Below, one piece after another: positions 24,991-36,048 of a stretch of DNA of 64,000 nucleotides (position 1 is the first letter of the stretch; each line of letters begins with the position of its first letter). This stretch comes from Welwitschia mirabilis (Eukaryota; Gnetophyta; Gnetopsida; Welwitschiales): positions 119,884,957-119,948,956 of the forward strand of contig JBOZIK010000001.1 in the NCBI GenBank assembly GCA_051453625.1, given 5' to 3'. The notes below the pieces were generated by a model, which searched no databases, was not told the DNA's origin, and was given only the letters and a program-made list of their open reading frames with translations. The translations under genes were made by a program, and so were the position numbers.

Positions 24991-27900
24991 TAACTATGGG
25001 TGTAAATAACTCTAATAATCATCAAATCCTATCCTTTAAAGATGATGATAAATATGCAATGGTGTAATGAGAATGAAAATCAAAACAAAGTTGATAATCT
25101 AAGAGGTAAAGTTAAGAATAAGAGGGATATTACTTTTATTCATAATTGAAAGTAATCTAATGATCACATAAAGAAATCTTGTTAAATCCAAAAAAGGATA
25201 TAAGAAAATAAGATTCAAGAGATGGTATAGTTTCAAGTAATCTATATAAGTCACAATGCAACTAAAGGAAAGCAAAAAAAAAATAATAATAGAGAGATAT
25301 GGTCACACTAATACAGAATCAAGCCTAAAAAATTAAGTAATCTATTCAAACCATAAAGTGTAATAACTAATAAACCCTCAACCAGTAAGAACCTATGTGC
25401 ATGAGAGAAAAAACAAAGGTACTTTTTTTAAAATTTCTTAATGTAAGTGAGCAGATTTTAATACAAGGATTTAAATTGATCATTAGGTGATGAAAATACT
25501 ACAATAGATCAACTTTAGAGTCTACTCCCATATAAAAAGAGAAAATATAAATCACATTAGTGGGGCATTAGTAGGGCTTCCAAGTCATCAATCAATTTCA
25601 ATTACCATAGCTATATAACCCCCTTAAGGAAGAGTATCAATGTCAATGCCCTAATTATACATTAGACTTAGTAAATTTTAACATTTATAAACCTCTATTC
25701 CTTGTTGATGAAATTCAAGTAGAACCTACCACTATGCCTTTGGGATTCATGCAATATACCCTCCATTACTAAGGATGGGAATCTAAACCTTTGGGTGCCT
25801 AGGACATTTCTACTTAAAGAGATACGGCTTTTCTTATGGCTTGAAATTTATAGTTATGGTAGTTAAGACCACATAATAAGATTCAGAAGGTAGTTTAAAG
25901 CCTAACACGGATCTATATCTATGCAAGAATCCTATGTCCACCACTAATTAAAACTTATTACCAATTAAAAATGTTAAGAATTTAAGGAATAAAAGATAAT
26001 TTTCCTTTTTATTACTTTACTTAAATAGGATTAATAAAATTATTGAGTATGAAAAAAGAGGAGTAGAAGAGCAAATACACACACAAGAAAAAAGGAACTG
26101 ATTATGGTATGATTAAGCTCAGTAAATCTTTCTCATCATCCAACTTAGTCTAATCTATCCAAATAACAAAAATAGGCTTAAGAGAAAGAAAAAATCGACT
26201 TAAGGAATCTTGCTTCACATTCCAACTCAACTTGATAAGAGAAAATTTGGATTACAAAAACTAAAAAAATGCCAAAAATGTAAAGAAAAACACAAAAAAT
26301 AGAAAAGAGAAGCTTAAAAACTATGGAAAAAAGAGGTCAAAGAATTAAATCAAGAAATTTTGTCAACATCCCAACTTAATTTGCTAATATAAACTGAGTC
26401 TTAGTTCAATAATAGCTCAAAAAAATACTTGTACATAAGATAGAGCTAAAAGCTATATAATTGCTTAAATCCTTCATGTGCACATAATAGGAAAAAATGC
26501 TAATGCATATTCAAAATAAACGCTTTTGTTACCCCTGAGACTCAAACCTATGACCTCTAAGTTAATAAGGGGATTTATTTACCACTACACCAAGGCACTG
26601 TTTACTGGTCTCTATGGGCAACAAAAGCAAAAAAAAAAAAAAGTAAGTAGTAATACATGTAAGAAATAAAAGATCCAAAGTAAGGAACATAACAATAAAA
26701 TAGGTAAACAAGAGTAGCAGGTAAAATTGTGGACAATAGAGTAGATAGAGAAAACTAGGTGGTAGTCCACTTGCTTCCATAGTAGTTACACAATGGCATT
26801 GGCTAGGAGAAAAATGCATTATCACATAGAGGAAGGAGCTAGCATTTGATGGAAAATAATAATGAAGAGTATAGGTAAGTTAAAGTGGTAGTGGAAGATG
26901 CTATGTGCATGAGAGATATGGGTGGTACTAGCAAAAAAAAGAGCATAGAAACTTATCAGCTCTAATATTACAGCTAATACAAAATCCAAAATGGCAAGCA
27001 TGAAAGCAGACATAGTATGGTTAGTCACAAAGTAGAGGCCAAAAAAGAACAACTCATGATAAAGCATAGGCAGGCAAGGAATGATAGTGTAAGATGTGAA
27101 GTAGTAATAGTAGTAGTAATATCAGTAAGAAGGTAACCAGAAGAAGACAAATAAATGATAGTGGTAGGGTGAATCATAGAGAGTAGGAGGTAGGTAGCAG
27201 TGATCAGGTGCATGGGGATGATAGGGCAAGTATAAAGTAATACAAATGGCAAGTCAAAATCCCTACCAAAAATCAAATTCCCCATTAAAAAGGAATATGC
27301 CCCTTAAAAAAAAAAGAGAAATATTACCCCGTTTTAAAAAATTTTGATATTTCCTTTAAAGTAGGAAAGTAATACTATTTTTGTAAAATAAAAAAAATAA
27401 CAAAGGCCCACTTCCTCTTCCTTCACTTCCCCCAACCATTTCAAACATCCTCCTTCCCCTCCCCCCTTCTCACCAGCCGCTGTCGCCCCCTTCCTTTTCT
27501 AATCTCAACTGAAAAAAAAAAATCTTAAANNNNNNNNNNNNNNNNNNNNNNNNNNNNNNNNNNNNNNNNNNNNNNNNNNNNNNNNNNNNNNNNNNNNNNN
27601 NNNNNNNNNNNNNNNNNNNNNNNNNNNNNNNNNNNNNNNNNNNNNNNNNNNNNNNNNNNNNNNNNNNNNNNNNNNNNNNNNNNNNNNNNNNNNNNNNNNN
27701 NNNNNNNNNNNNNNNNNNNNNNNNNNNNNNNNNNNNNNNNNNNNNNNNNNNNNNNNNNNNNNNNNNNNNNNNNNNNNNNNNNNNNNNNNNNNNNNNNNNN
27801 NNNNNNNNNNNNNNNNNNNNNNNNNNNNNNNNNNNNNNNNNNNNNNNNNNNNNNNNNNNNNNNNNNNNNNNNNNNNNNNNNNNNNNNNNNNNNNNNNNNN

Positions 27901-28550
27901 NNNNNNNNNNNNNNNNNNNNNNNNNNNNNNNNNNNNNNNNNNNNNNNNNNNNNNNNNNNNNNNNNNNNNNNNNNNNNNNNNNNNNNNNNNNNNNNNNNNN
28001 NNNNNNNNNNNNNNNNNNNNNNNNNNNNNNNNNNNNNNNNNNNNNNNNNNNNNNNNNNNNNNNNNNNNNNNNNNNNNNNNNNNNNNNNNNNNNNNNNNNN
28101 NNNNNNNNNNNNNNNNNNNNNNNNNNNNNNNNNNNNNNNNNNNNNNNNNNNNNNNNNNNNNNNNNNNNNNNNNNNNNNNNNNNNNNNNNNNNNNNNNNNN
28201 NNNNNNNNNNNNNNNNNNNNNNNNNNNNNNNNNNNNNNNNNNNNNNNNNNNNNNNNNNNNNNNNNNNNNNNNNNNNNNNNNNNNNNNNNNNNNNNNNNNN
28301 NNNNNNNNNNNNNNNNNNNNNNNNNNCCTTTTCTAATCTCAACTGAAAAAAAAAAATTCTTAAAAAAATGAAAATATGGTAAAAAATAAGAGAAGGAAAA
28401 AAATTTAAAATAAATCTAAAAAAAAGAAATAAAATGCCAAAAGAAAAGCCTAAGAATCCCATGAAGAGGATCCAAAAGAACTTTAAAGAAGCCACAAGAA
28501 GCTTCAAAACTAAAGGATGGCTAAAAACTTCTCTACAAGATCTCCTTTAA
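24991..28550 (-). other. Long C1 interval between gag and 5' LTR, with inserted sequence
   Basis: About 3.5 kb separates the gag remnant from the primer-binding site, too long for a copia leader. It holds a SINE-like head (26,529-26,600), a purine-rich stretch on the plus strand (26,640-27,300), a pyrimidine-rich CpG-containing segment (27,400-27,500), and a 797-N gap (27,530-28,326). About 37 bases on both edges of that gap are nearly identical. Four long minus-strand open runs here (26,562-28,507) are low-complexity or made of N and show no domain. Confidence 0.55.
26529..26600 (-). mobile_element. tRNA-derived SINE-like head
   Basis: Minus strand: an A-box-like TTGGTGTAGTGGTAAAT (26,577-26,593) and a B-box-like GGTTTGAGTCTC (26,537-26,548) stand about 30 bases apart. 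The middle shares TTATTAACTTAGAG with the plus-strand copy at 18,991-19,064. It is better preserved than that copy. It lacks a full tRNA cloverleaf, so a SINE or pseudo-tRNA is more likely than a tRNA gene. Confidence 0.6.
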
Positions 28551-28551
28551 A

Positions 28552-28563
28552 GCTCTAATACCA
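28552..28563 (-). other. C1 primer-binding site (initiator tRNA-Met)
   Basis: Minus strand TGGTATTAGAGC has one transition from the canonical TGGTATCAGAGC. It begins two bases inside the 5' LTR boundary at 28,566. Confidence 0.9.
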
Positions 28564-28565
28564 TT

Positions 28566-28756
28566 TGTTGAAAAATAGAAGAGAAAGAATCACGAGCAAG
28601 ATTTTTCCAAAACGAAATTTTTATTTCTCCATAATATTCTTTATCTCTTATTACAATTAAGAGCTTTCTTTTGAAATTAAGCATGCCATTACGATTTCAC
28701 TAAGGTTTCCATGTACTCCTAGGTGTATGGCCAAAGTATGCATATAAATCTTGGCA
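28566..28756 (-). repeat. C1 5' LTR
   Basis: The minus strand starts TGCCAAGATTTA and ends TTTTTCAACA, next to the primer-binding site. It pairs with 20,754-20,942 and is flanked outside by the ATTAA duplication. The first dinucleotide TG and last CA are kept. Confidence 0.88.
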
Positions 28757-28761
28757 ATTAA

Positions 28762-30513
28762 AAGTTCATAACCTTTCATTTAAAATTTATCAATTTTATG
28801 TACTAGAAAATACATTTTAAGAATTCATGAATGAAATATCTTCATGATCTAATTGAATACAATATTATGATATGTATCCATACTTTAACTACATAATTTT
28901 AATGTTATACAATAGGTATAATGTGTTCAAATTCATGTAATTTTTCATAAGGATATTTAAACTCAAATTCTTGAAACTCAGGTAATAAATTAATAATATC
29001 TAGGATTATTTCAACTTGCTTTGTATGACAAAGAAAATCATACAAGATAATGTAGTTGGACACTTAGATTTCATAAATCTTTTAATATTCTCCTGAATGA
29101 ACCTTGTTTCATATTATATTTATTTCTAGTAGGCATAGATAAATCCATTACAAGGATGTTTACACCTAAATTTTTACATATTTAAATCTTAAACTTTAAT
29201 AAATAGGATCGTTTCAAGGTTATAAGTACCATACTTGTAGTTAAATTATTGTTAGCTATTTTTTATCCTTCAATTTCTAAAATTGATAGTAAAAAGGATT
29301 AAATATTGATTTTTTTAAATTTTAGCAATTATCCTTAGCTATCCAAACTTCATTGAATCTAGTCTAATAAAGGATATTAGTATTATCATCATATTTATCA
29401 ATATGATTAGCATTATAGAGCTAAACAAGTCATATGAAGATGGAAGATTAAATAGAGGATAAGTTAATAGATTAACCTTACAACCTAGTGATAAATCCCT
29501 CAATAAAAATTAAGAATGATATATTCATATCTTATCACCTAAGGAGATTTGTTGTTAACTATCTAATAATATGATGGACATATTAAAAGGCATCTACAAC
29601 ATTTAGAAGGGCTATATAAGTAGAGCCTAACTCAAAGTATAAACACACTAAGTATAAACATACTTTATTATTAAAGATCATCCATCATCCATCATCCCTC
29701 TTTGAGTTCACATTATTGAAGCTTAACTATTCATCCATCCGTTAAAACTTTACCAATCTAGATCCTTAATTACTATGGCTACAATAAGGATTTATCTCAT
29801 CATGAAGTTTTAGATCTCTCTTCTCCTACTACTAGAGAATTATTTAACTTATGAGGAATCTATTTTATTAATCCCTAGTCCTTAATTGATGTTAATTTAG
29901 TATTTTCTATAGTTTTTGCATCAGTTGTGAATGCACTTTGATTTGTGATTAAATTGCTTTATTTTTCCTTATCAAGTTAATTAAGATTACTAGTTATGTA
30001 ACAGTTCAGTTTAAATGTTATTTTATATGTCTTTCTTAGATTTGTTTCTTTATTATGATTTAAATGATTGAAATTTTAGTTTATGATATCTTCCATATTA
30101 GCATAATATTTTTGACATTTCATTATAAGATTTAATATTTTTAATACTTGTGATTCTATTACATGTCAAATCTATAGTAAATAATTTATTACTTATCTAT
30201 TAATCTAAGTTGTAATTAATTTAATATCTTTTATTTAGCTATGATTTTCTTGATAGATTACTTTTATGCTCTTTCATTTCTTATTCCTAAGAGGAGATAT
30301 CTATTCTCTCTAATAATCCATAATTAAAATCTTATTCAAATCTCATGAGCTTTGAAATATCTTTGTCATTCCTAAGAGATAACTATAATTATGATTAACT
30401 ATAATACAATAAGATACTCTATTTTACTTATGTAAAACCACTACTTGTATCTTAATATCTAGGGTATATCATCAAAAGATTATGAATTATATCAAAATTT
30501 AAGGTGTAATAAG
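28762..30513 (+). repeat. Candidate 5' LTR of A2; outer boundary unresolved
   Basis: Sequence just upstream of the A2 primer-binding site should be its 5' LTR. A TATA-like CTATATAAG at 29,612-29,620 and a nearby CATCCATCATCC repeat (about 29,684-29,697) fit an LTR promoter region. I could not find a matching 3' LTR in 45.9-49.3 kb, so neither length nor start is certain. The first few hundred bases right of C1 may be unrelated older DNA. Confidence 0.35.
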
Positions 30514-30517
30514 TTTT

Positions 30518-30536
30518 TGGCATCATTGCTAGGGAT
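30518..30536 (+). other. A2 primer-binding site, decayed Athila/Tat type
   Basis: The site reads TGGCATCATTGCTAGGGA. Against TGGCGCCGTTGCCGGGGA it has five differences, all transitions, and each of the three CpG dinucleotides is lost. It decayed independently of the G1 site, which carries a different set of changes. Confidence 0.8.
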
Positions 30537-31128
30537 TGTAATTGGTTCTTCTTAACTTAACAATAATTAATTTTTTTATGGAAATTATTTTTTATTTTCT
30601 ATTTTTTAGATCTATTTCTATTAGAACTATAAAAATTGTTATATGTTTTATAGAAGCTATAAGTTTCTAAAGCATAGGATTATGAATGTCTAAACATTTG
30701 CCTTAGATTTTTATATGGGGTTTCACTTTTATCTAGGCATATTCTAATCATTTTTTGCACTCCTAATGGTAGGTGAGGTAGACATAATTTACCAGTAAAA
30801 TTTATGGAACCTCTCTATGTATCTTAATATTCATAGACAACTCTGTGTTATGATCATAAAATTTCAAGCTCAAAAAAATTTTCTATCAAATGTTTTGTAT
30901 CAGTTATTATAACATTATTCTTTGTTTATTATCTATATTTCACAATACAATTTTTCACATTTAATTAATGCCACTGTTATGTCTACTAGACTTTTATCCT
31001 TTTTTGAAATTTTTATATCATTCAAATTCTAAAGTATGTGTTTAAATGATTTTTATTAATTATATTATTTTTATTCTAAAAATATTTTTATCAATCTTGA
31101 CTTCTCATGCATTATTGGATTAGATTTA
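30537..31128 (+). other. A2 leader, no recognised gene
   Basis: AT-rich sequence between the primer-binding site and the first inserted LTR. No domain or open frame of note. Confidence 0.5.
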
Positions 31129-34100
31129 TGTCACGTTCCAAATTTCATACAATTAAGACTTAAGTTCAAAATATTTTAAGGCTAATACTTTATGCTAAAT
31201 CTTATATGTTTTCCTTATTCCTAATAGTTTTATGATCATTATTTTGTACTTTGGTTTATTTATTCAATTGATCATTTTGAAAAATGTTAATGATTATGGA
31301 TTTGAATTTGAAATTATTATGATTAAAAGATGCTTAATGTGTAGAGTTATTATTTTATTTATTACCGAAACTACTATCATGTTATGGAATGTTTTAATTA
31401 CTACTAATTTCTCATTGTTGTTAATTATGTAAGCTTAATATTTATTATTTTCCTAGTGGCCTGGCAGGTAACAGAAATCCTCATCATATAACCGCCCTCA
31501 TTCATGATGTTTTGTCTTCACATGAATAGAATCTTCACCAACTTTTGTCACCTTATAACCACCCCCATTTATGATGTTTGTCCTTATATTCCCATGACTC
31601 TTCACATTCCACCAAATCTTAATTATAAATAAGACCCTCTATTTTCTCTTTTCTTACTTCCATTTGTGAAAAACCCTTTGCTACCAAGTCTTGGATCCTA
31701 GGAAGCCTTGGAGCCTTGTAATCTTCATAAGATATTGAGTTCTTCCTAAAAATAGTAATTCTCTATGGTTTTAATTAATTCTTGTATGGTCTTATGATCT
31801 TTCATTCTTTTCTCGTATGGTTTTATGGTATTTCATCTTATTCTTGTATGGTTTTATGGCTTACTGTAATTTGTTTTATGGTCTTATTATTTACTTGTAT
31901 CTCTTATATGGTTTTATGATTTAGTTTGAATTCTTGTATGGTTTTATGGTGTTCTTTGATCTCTTTTTGGTTCATACAAATTTGTTTATTTCTTATATGT
32001 CCTAAATGACTCCTATATCTTTCACATGTTTAAAGTAAATCTTTTCTTATGCATATCCTGGTTATGATCTATCTTTGAATTTTAAGCTTGTTATGACTAA
32101 ATCATGAGGCTACAGATGCTAGGATACCTATAGGATTCCTATTGATTATAGGAATGATTTAATAGATAATAAGTAATTAACACCCCTCTGGCAGACATAC
32201 TGGGCATACTATTCCTTGAACATTTATGAGTCTAGATATTTTACCTCAACTTTTATGTTGATTTAAGATTTTGGTCAATTGATACTTTGTGGATTCCTTC
32301 CTATTCTAAAAAACCCTTACCTTAAAACCTTTTCATGGATCATACTGTGAACTGTGGAGGTATAGTTCTCATGCCATGCTTGCATGTGTAGGATCTAGCA
32401 TAAGGATGGCTTTGGATGAGCCAGTCGCTGCTGTTGAATGGAGAATNNNNNNNNNNNNNNNNNNNNNNNNNNNNNNNNNNNNNNNNNNNNNNNNNNNNNN
32501 NNNNNNNNNNNNNNNNNNNNNNNNNNNNNNNNNNNNNNNNNNNNNNGCCTTAAGTGGTGATACTTCATTGAGGAAGAAATATTAGTTCTTGTATAATAGT
32601 ATTGTCTCATTTCTAAGTTAATAGAATTTTCTCATTTCTAAAAATAATTGCTTGAGCATTTCTGTAACTCCTGGAAGATTGCTATTAATTGTTTTCTTTG
32701 TAATCTTGCATTTGAAATTATTATTGTATTTAAGCCTTAAGTGGTGATACTTCATTGAGGAAGAAATATTAGTTCTTGTATAATAGTATTGTCTCATTTC
32801 TAAGTTAATANNNNNNNNNNNNNNNNNNNNNNNNNNNNNNNNNNNNNNNNNNNNNNNNNNNNNNNNNNNNNNNNNNNNNNNNNNNNNNNNNNNNNNNNNN
32901 NNNNNNNNNNNNNNNNNNNNNNNNNNNNNNNNNNNNNNNNNNNNNNNNNNNNNNNNNNNNNNNNNNNNNNNNNNNNNNNNNNNNNNNNNNNNNNNNNNNN
33001 NNNNNNNNNNNNNNNNNNNNNNNNNNNNNNNNNNNNNNNNNNNNNNNNNNNNNNNNNNNNNNNNNNNNNNNNNNNNNNNNNNNNNNNNNNNNNNNNNNNN
33101 NNNNNNNNNNNNNNNNNNNNNNNNNNNNNNNNNNNNNNNNNNNNNNNNNNNNNNNNNNNNNNNNNNNNNNNNNNNNNNNNNNNNNNNTCTCATTTTTAAG
33201 TTAATAAAGAATGCATCTATTAGATTTTTTCTTAATGTATTTTCTTAGATATTTATTTTTTATAATAAAAGAAGAAGTAAAAGAAAAAGAGAGATTATAG
33301 AATTGTAATGGTGACCTTTACTTCTACCATTTGTTCTTTTATAGTTACATTAAAAAGGCACCCATTAAACAAAAGAAATGACTCAGTTAAAATATAACTG
33401 CCATCATATTATAATGATTTTCAGCTATGCATGATTTATTTCCTTAGAAGCCTGCATGTGTCCTTTTCCTCTCTTGCACATAGTTAAATTTCTTTCTAAC
33501 CTCCATGTTTCTCTCAGTTGCTTTTATTGCATTCTTGCTTATGTGCCTTCTCCATAAAATCTCATATGTGATTACCTTTTACAATGTAGTCTTGTTTGCA
33601 AATTATCTTCCTTTCTTTATGTCTTCTTGTCTCAGTGTTTTTCTTTCCCTTGTGCATCAGCTAGTCATCCCTTCTCAAGAAACATATTCTTCTCCCTATC
33701 AAAATTAGCAACCGTCTTTTTATTCGATAAAAGTTTAAAGGTCTTAAAACATAACTTTTAAATAGTATTTTTATAAAAATGAGCTTAATTTATACCCCTT
33801 CGGGTAAAACCTAGATGTTTCCAGTAAAAAACATAGTCCATTTTATCATTTTCCAATATTTTTGTTACTGTTTTGAATTCTTATGTTTTTAAAAATGTAA
33901 AAAAGGCTTGAACATAACTTTCAAAATTTCTTTTCATGGATCTGAGCTTAATCCGTGTCCTTTAGGGTAAAAATTGGGTGTTTCTAATCACAAACGTACT
34001 CTATTTTATCATTTTTAAACATTTAAGTCACTATTGCCATTTAATAAATGAATAATGTAAAATAGACTAAAATAAATTAAGTACTTTTATTTAATGATTA

Positions 34101-34356
34101 AATTAAATTACATCTTATACAGTTTTATTAGACTAATTTTAAGTCTTTAGCTTTAGATTTAATTATATATAGAGATTTTATATTTTAAATATCAAAGCGA
34201 GTTTGATTTTTCAACTGTCAGATTTTGGGTCATTGCATTTTCAGAGCATCAAGTTTGAAGTTCTGCAACTATAGAGATTTTAGACTGTTACATTTTGCAT
34301 CAGAGTATCAAATTAAGTATGAAAATTTTTCAACTTTATAAGTTTAGAACTTTACA
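31129..34356 (+). repeat. Large chromovirus-like LTR, copy L1
   Basis: It starts TGTCACGTTCCAAATTTC, close to the TGTCACGACCC start common in plant Tekay/Del LTRs, and ends TTTACA just before a tRNA-Met primer-binding site. A TATA box TATAAATAA lies at about 31,625. Related copies start at 34,899 and 41,130, and a 3' part is at 36,049-38,076. Two gaps (32,447-32,546 and 32,811-33,187) lie inside. A 77-base block is present twice without change (32,547-32,623 and 32,734-32,810), so this part is probably misassembled. The last 70 bases are a degenerate duplication ending in two primer-binding-site-like motifs. Assignment to Tekay rests on ends and size only. Confidence 0.75.
31760..31960. repeat. 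Irregular CTTGTATGGTTTTATGGT repeats in LTR L1
   Basis: At least six imperfect units of about 30 bases share the core TTGTATGGTTTTATGGT. The same repeat type recurs in copies X (35,615-35,900) and Y (36,190-36,400), so it belongs to the LTR family rather than to one insertion. Confidence 0.8.
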
Positions 34357-34358
34357 TT

Positions 34359-34370
34359 TGGCATCAGAGC
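34359..34370 (+). other. Primer-binding site after LTR L1
   Basis: TGGCATCAGAGC, one transition from the initiator tRNA-Met site TGGTATCAGAGC, two bases after the LTR end at 34,356. Confidence 0.82.
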
Positions 34371-34898
34371 TTAGGTTTCGAATTTACTAGGAACGAGTGT
34401 AGTTAAGTTGACGAACTCTCTGGTGTAACTATTGTTACGTTGGTAATCTCATTAGTTATAACTATTGTTAGCTTTGCAAATTTACTTGGCTTAACTATTT
34501 TAACATGATTTTATAATATGTGTAGTTGATTTCCATAGGAATAGTATGACTTCAAGAAGGATAATGAACCAATCAAACTGAAGATCCAATGCTAGTTAAC
34601 AACTTAGTGGATGAAGTTCATAAGCAAGCAATGGTAGGAAAGATGGTAACTTTATTAAAAAAATGATAATACAAGTTAAGAGAATGGATCCTACAACTTT
34701 TAAGGTGTCAACAACATGATAAATGTAGAAGCATAATGGGTTTTTATGCAAAATGCATTAGAAATATTTAATTTTACTACTTAACAACTTATTAAATGAG
34801 AAACTTTTATGGTATAAGTAGAAGCAGCATAGTTTAAGAGGTAAATTATTTATCAATTTTTAGTTTTAAGGATGAAATTTTTTAAAGAAGTGGAGAAA
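34371..34898 (+). other. Very short internal region with polypurine tract, between L1 and X
   Basis: Only about 530 bases separate the primer-binding site from the next LTR. No Gag or Pol domain is visible. The end AAAGAAGTGGAGAAA (34,884-34,898) is a convincing polypurine tract that abuts the LTR start TGTTACATTCC. The layout is that of a non-autonomous large-LTR element, or of an element whose coding part was deleted. Confidence 0.6.
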
Positions 34899-35948
34899 TG
34901 TTACATTCCAAATTTCAAGACTTAAGATTAAATATTTTAAAGCTAATAATATATACTGAATCTCGAATGTTTTTATTTATTTATAATAGTTTCATGAATA
35001 TTATTTTGTGCCTTGCCTTATGCATTGCTCATTTTGAAAAATGTCAAATTACTTTAAAGATGCTTAATGTGTAGATTTATTATTTTTATTTATTGTCAAA
35101 CTGCTATCATATTATGGAATGATTTAATTACTGCTAATATCTCATTGTTGTTAATTATATAAGATAAATTATTATTTGTTATTTTTCCTAGTGGCCTAGC
35201 AAGGTAACAAAATTCTCCATCATATAACCACCCTTATTCATGATATTTTTTCTTCATATGCAAGGAATCTCTACCAACTTTGGTTTGTTTTCATATGCAA
35301 GGAATCTCTGCCAACTTTCCTTTGTCTTCATATGTAAGGAATCTCTGCCAACTTTGGTTTGTCTTTATATGCAAGGAATCTTTATCAACTTTTGTTTGTC
35401 TTCATATCCAAGGAATCTTTGCCAAATTTTGTTTTTCCTCATATGCTTGTGACTCTTCACATTCCATCAAACCTTACTATAAATAGGACCCTTGTTCTCC
35501 TTTTCCATCACTTTTATTTGTGAAGAACCCTTGTTACTGAGTTTAGAGCCTAGTAAGCCTTGGAGCCTTACAACATTTCCAAGATCTTGAGTTCTTTTTA
35601 AAAATCGGTATGGTTTATGATTTTCATTAATTCTTTCTTATCTTATGGTATTTTATTTTATTCATGTATGATTTATGGTTTTCATTAATTCTTGTCTGGT
35701 CTTATGGTCTTTTATATTCATTCTTGTATGGTTTATAGTTTTCATTTATTCTTGTCTGGTTTTATGGTCTTTCATCTTCATTCTTATATGGCTCTATGGT
35801 TTTCATAATCTCTTATATGGTTTATGATTTTTATTAATCTCTTGTATGGTTTATGGTTTTCATTTATTCTTGCATGGTTTTATGGTGTTCTTTGATCTCT
35901 TTTTGATTCATGCAAATCTGTTTATCTCTTATATGTGCTAAATGACTC
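34899..35948 (+). repeat. Large chromovirus-like LTR, 5' part, copy X
   Basis: It starts TGTTACATTCCAAATTTC and follows L1 through the GTGGCCTAGCAAGGTAAC block to the TATA box TATAAATAGG (about 35,473) and beyond. It is cut off by a 100-N gap at 35,949. It carries a 37-bp minisatellite absent from L1. After the gap, sequence restarts at the TATA region, so X and Y overlap by about 400 bases and cannot be one simple LTR. Confidence 0.78.
35255..35445. repeat. Minisatellite with exact 37-bp period inside LTR X
   Basis: The motif CATATGCAAGGAATCT begins at 35,255, 35,292, 35,329, 35,366, 35,403 and, partly, 35,440, always 37 bases apart. Copy L1 has a single related unit at about 31,518. Because 37 is not a multiple of three, overlapping open runs here show the same peptide in shifting frames and are not genes. 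Confidence 0.95.
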
Positions 35949-36048
35949 NNNNNNNNNNNNNNNNNNNNNNNNNNNNNNNNNNNNNNNNNNNNNNNNNNNN
36001 NNNNNNNNNNNNNNNNNNNNNNNNNNNNNNNNNNNNNNNNNNNNNNNN

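Larger units (their letters stand above)
20754..28756 (-). mobile_element. Ty1/copia LTR retrotransposon C1, ancient and dead
   Basis: Terminal repeats of 189 and 191 bp (20,754-20,942 and 28,566-28,756) enclose, on the minus strand, a primer-binding site, gag, integrase, reverse transcriptase and RNase H. Integrase before reverse transcriptase defines Ty1/copia. A perfect 5-bp target-site duplication ATTAA flanks it (20,749-20,753 and 28,757-28,761). About a quarter of LTR positions differ by eye, making it the oldest measurable element here. The 8.0-kb length includes a 797-N gap and an unusually long stretch between primer-binding site and gag, which probably contains later insertions. Confidence 0.92.

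Noticed and set aside
26529-26600. Functional tRNA gene
   Set aside because: A and B boxes are present, but acceptor and anticodon stems do not pair convincingly.
26562-27285. Three stacked minus-strand open runs that look like membrane proteins
   Set aside because: They are the pyrimidine-rich complement of a purine-rich stretch; the hydrophobicity comes from base composition, and no family motif is present.
27470-28507. 345-codon minus-strand open run
   Set aside because: About 266 codons are N, and the ends are poly-Phe low-complexity sequence.
35255-35445. Possible CRISPR-like array
   Set aside because: The 37-bp units are contiguous, with no unique spacers, and lie in a plant LTR.
35240-35486. 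Two overlapping repetitive open runs
   Set aside because: They read through a 37-bp minisatellite in shifting frames and carry no domain.
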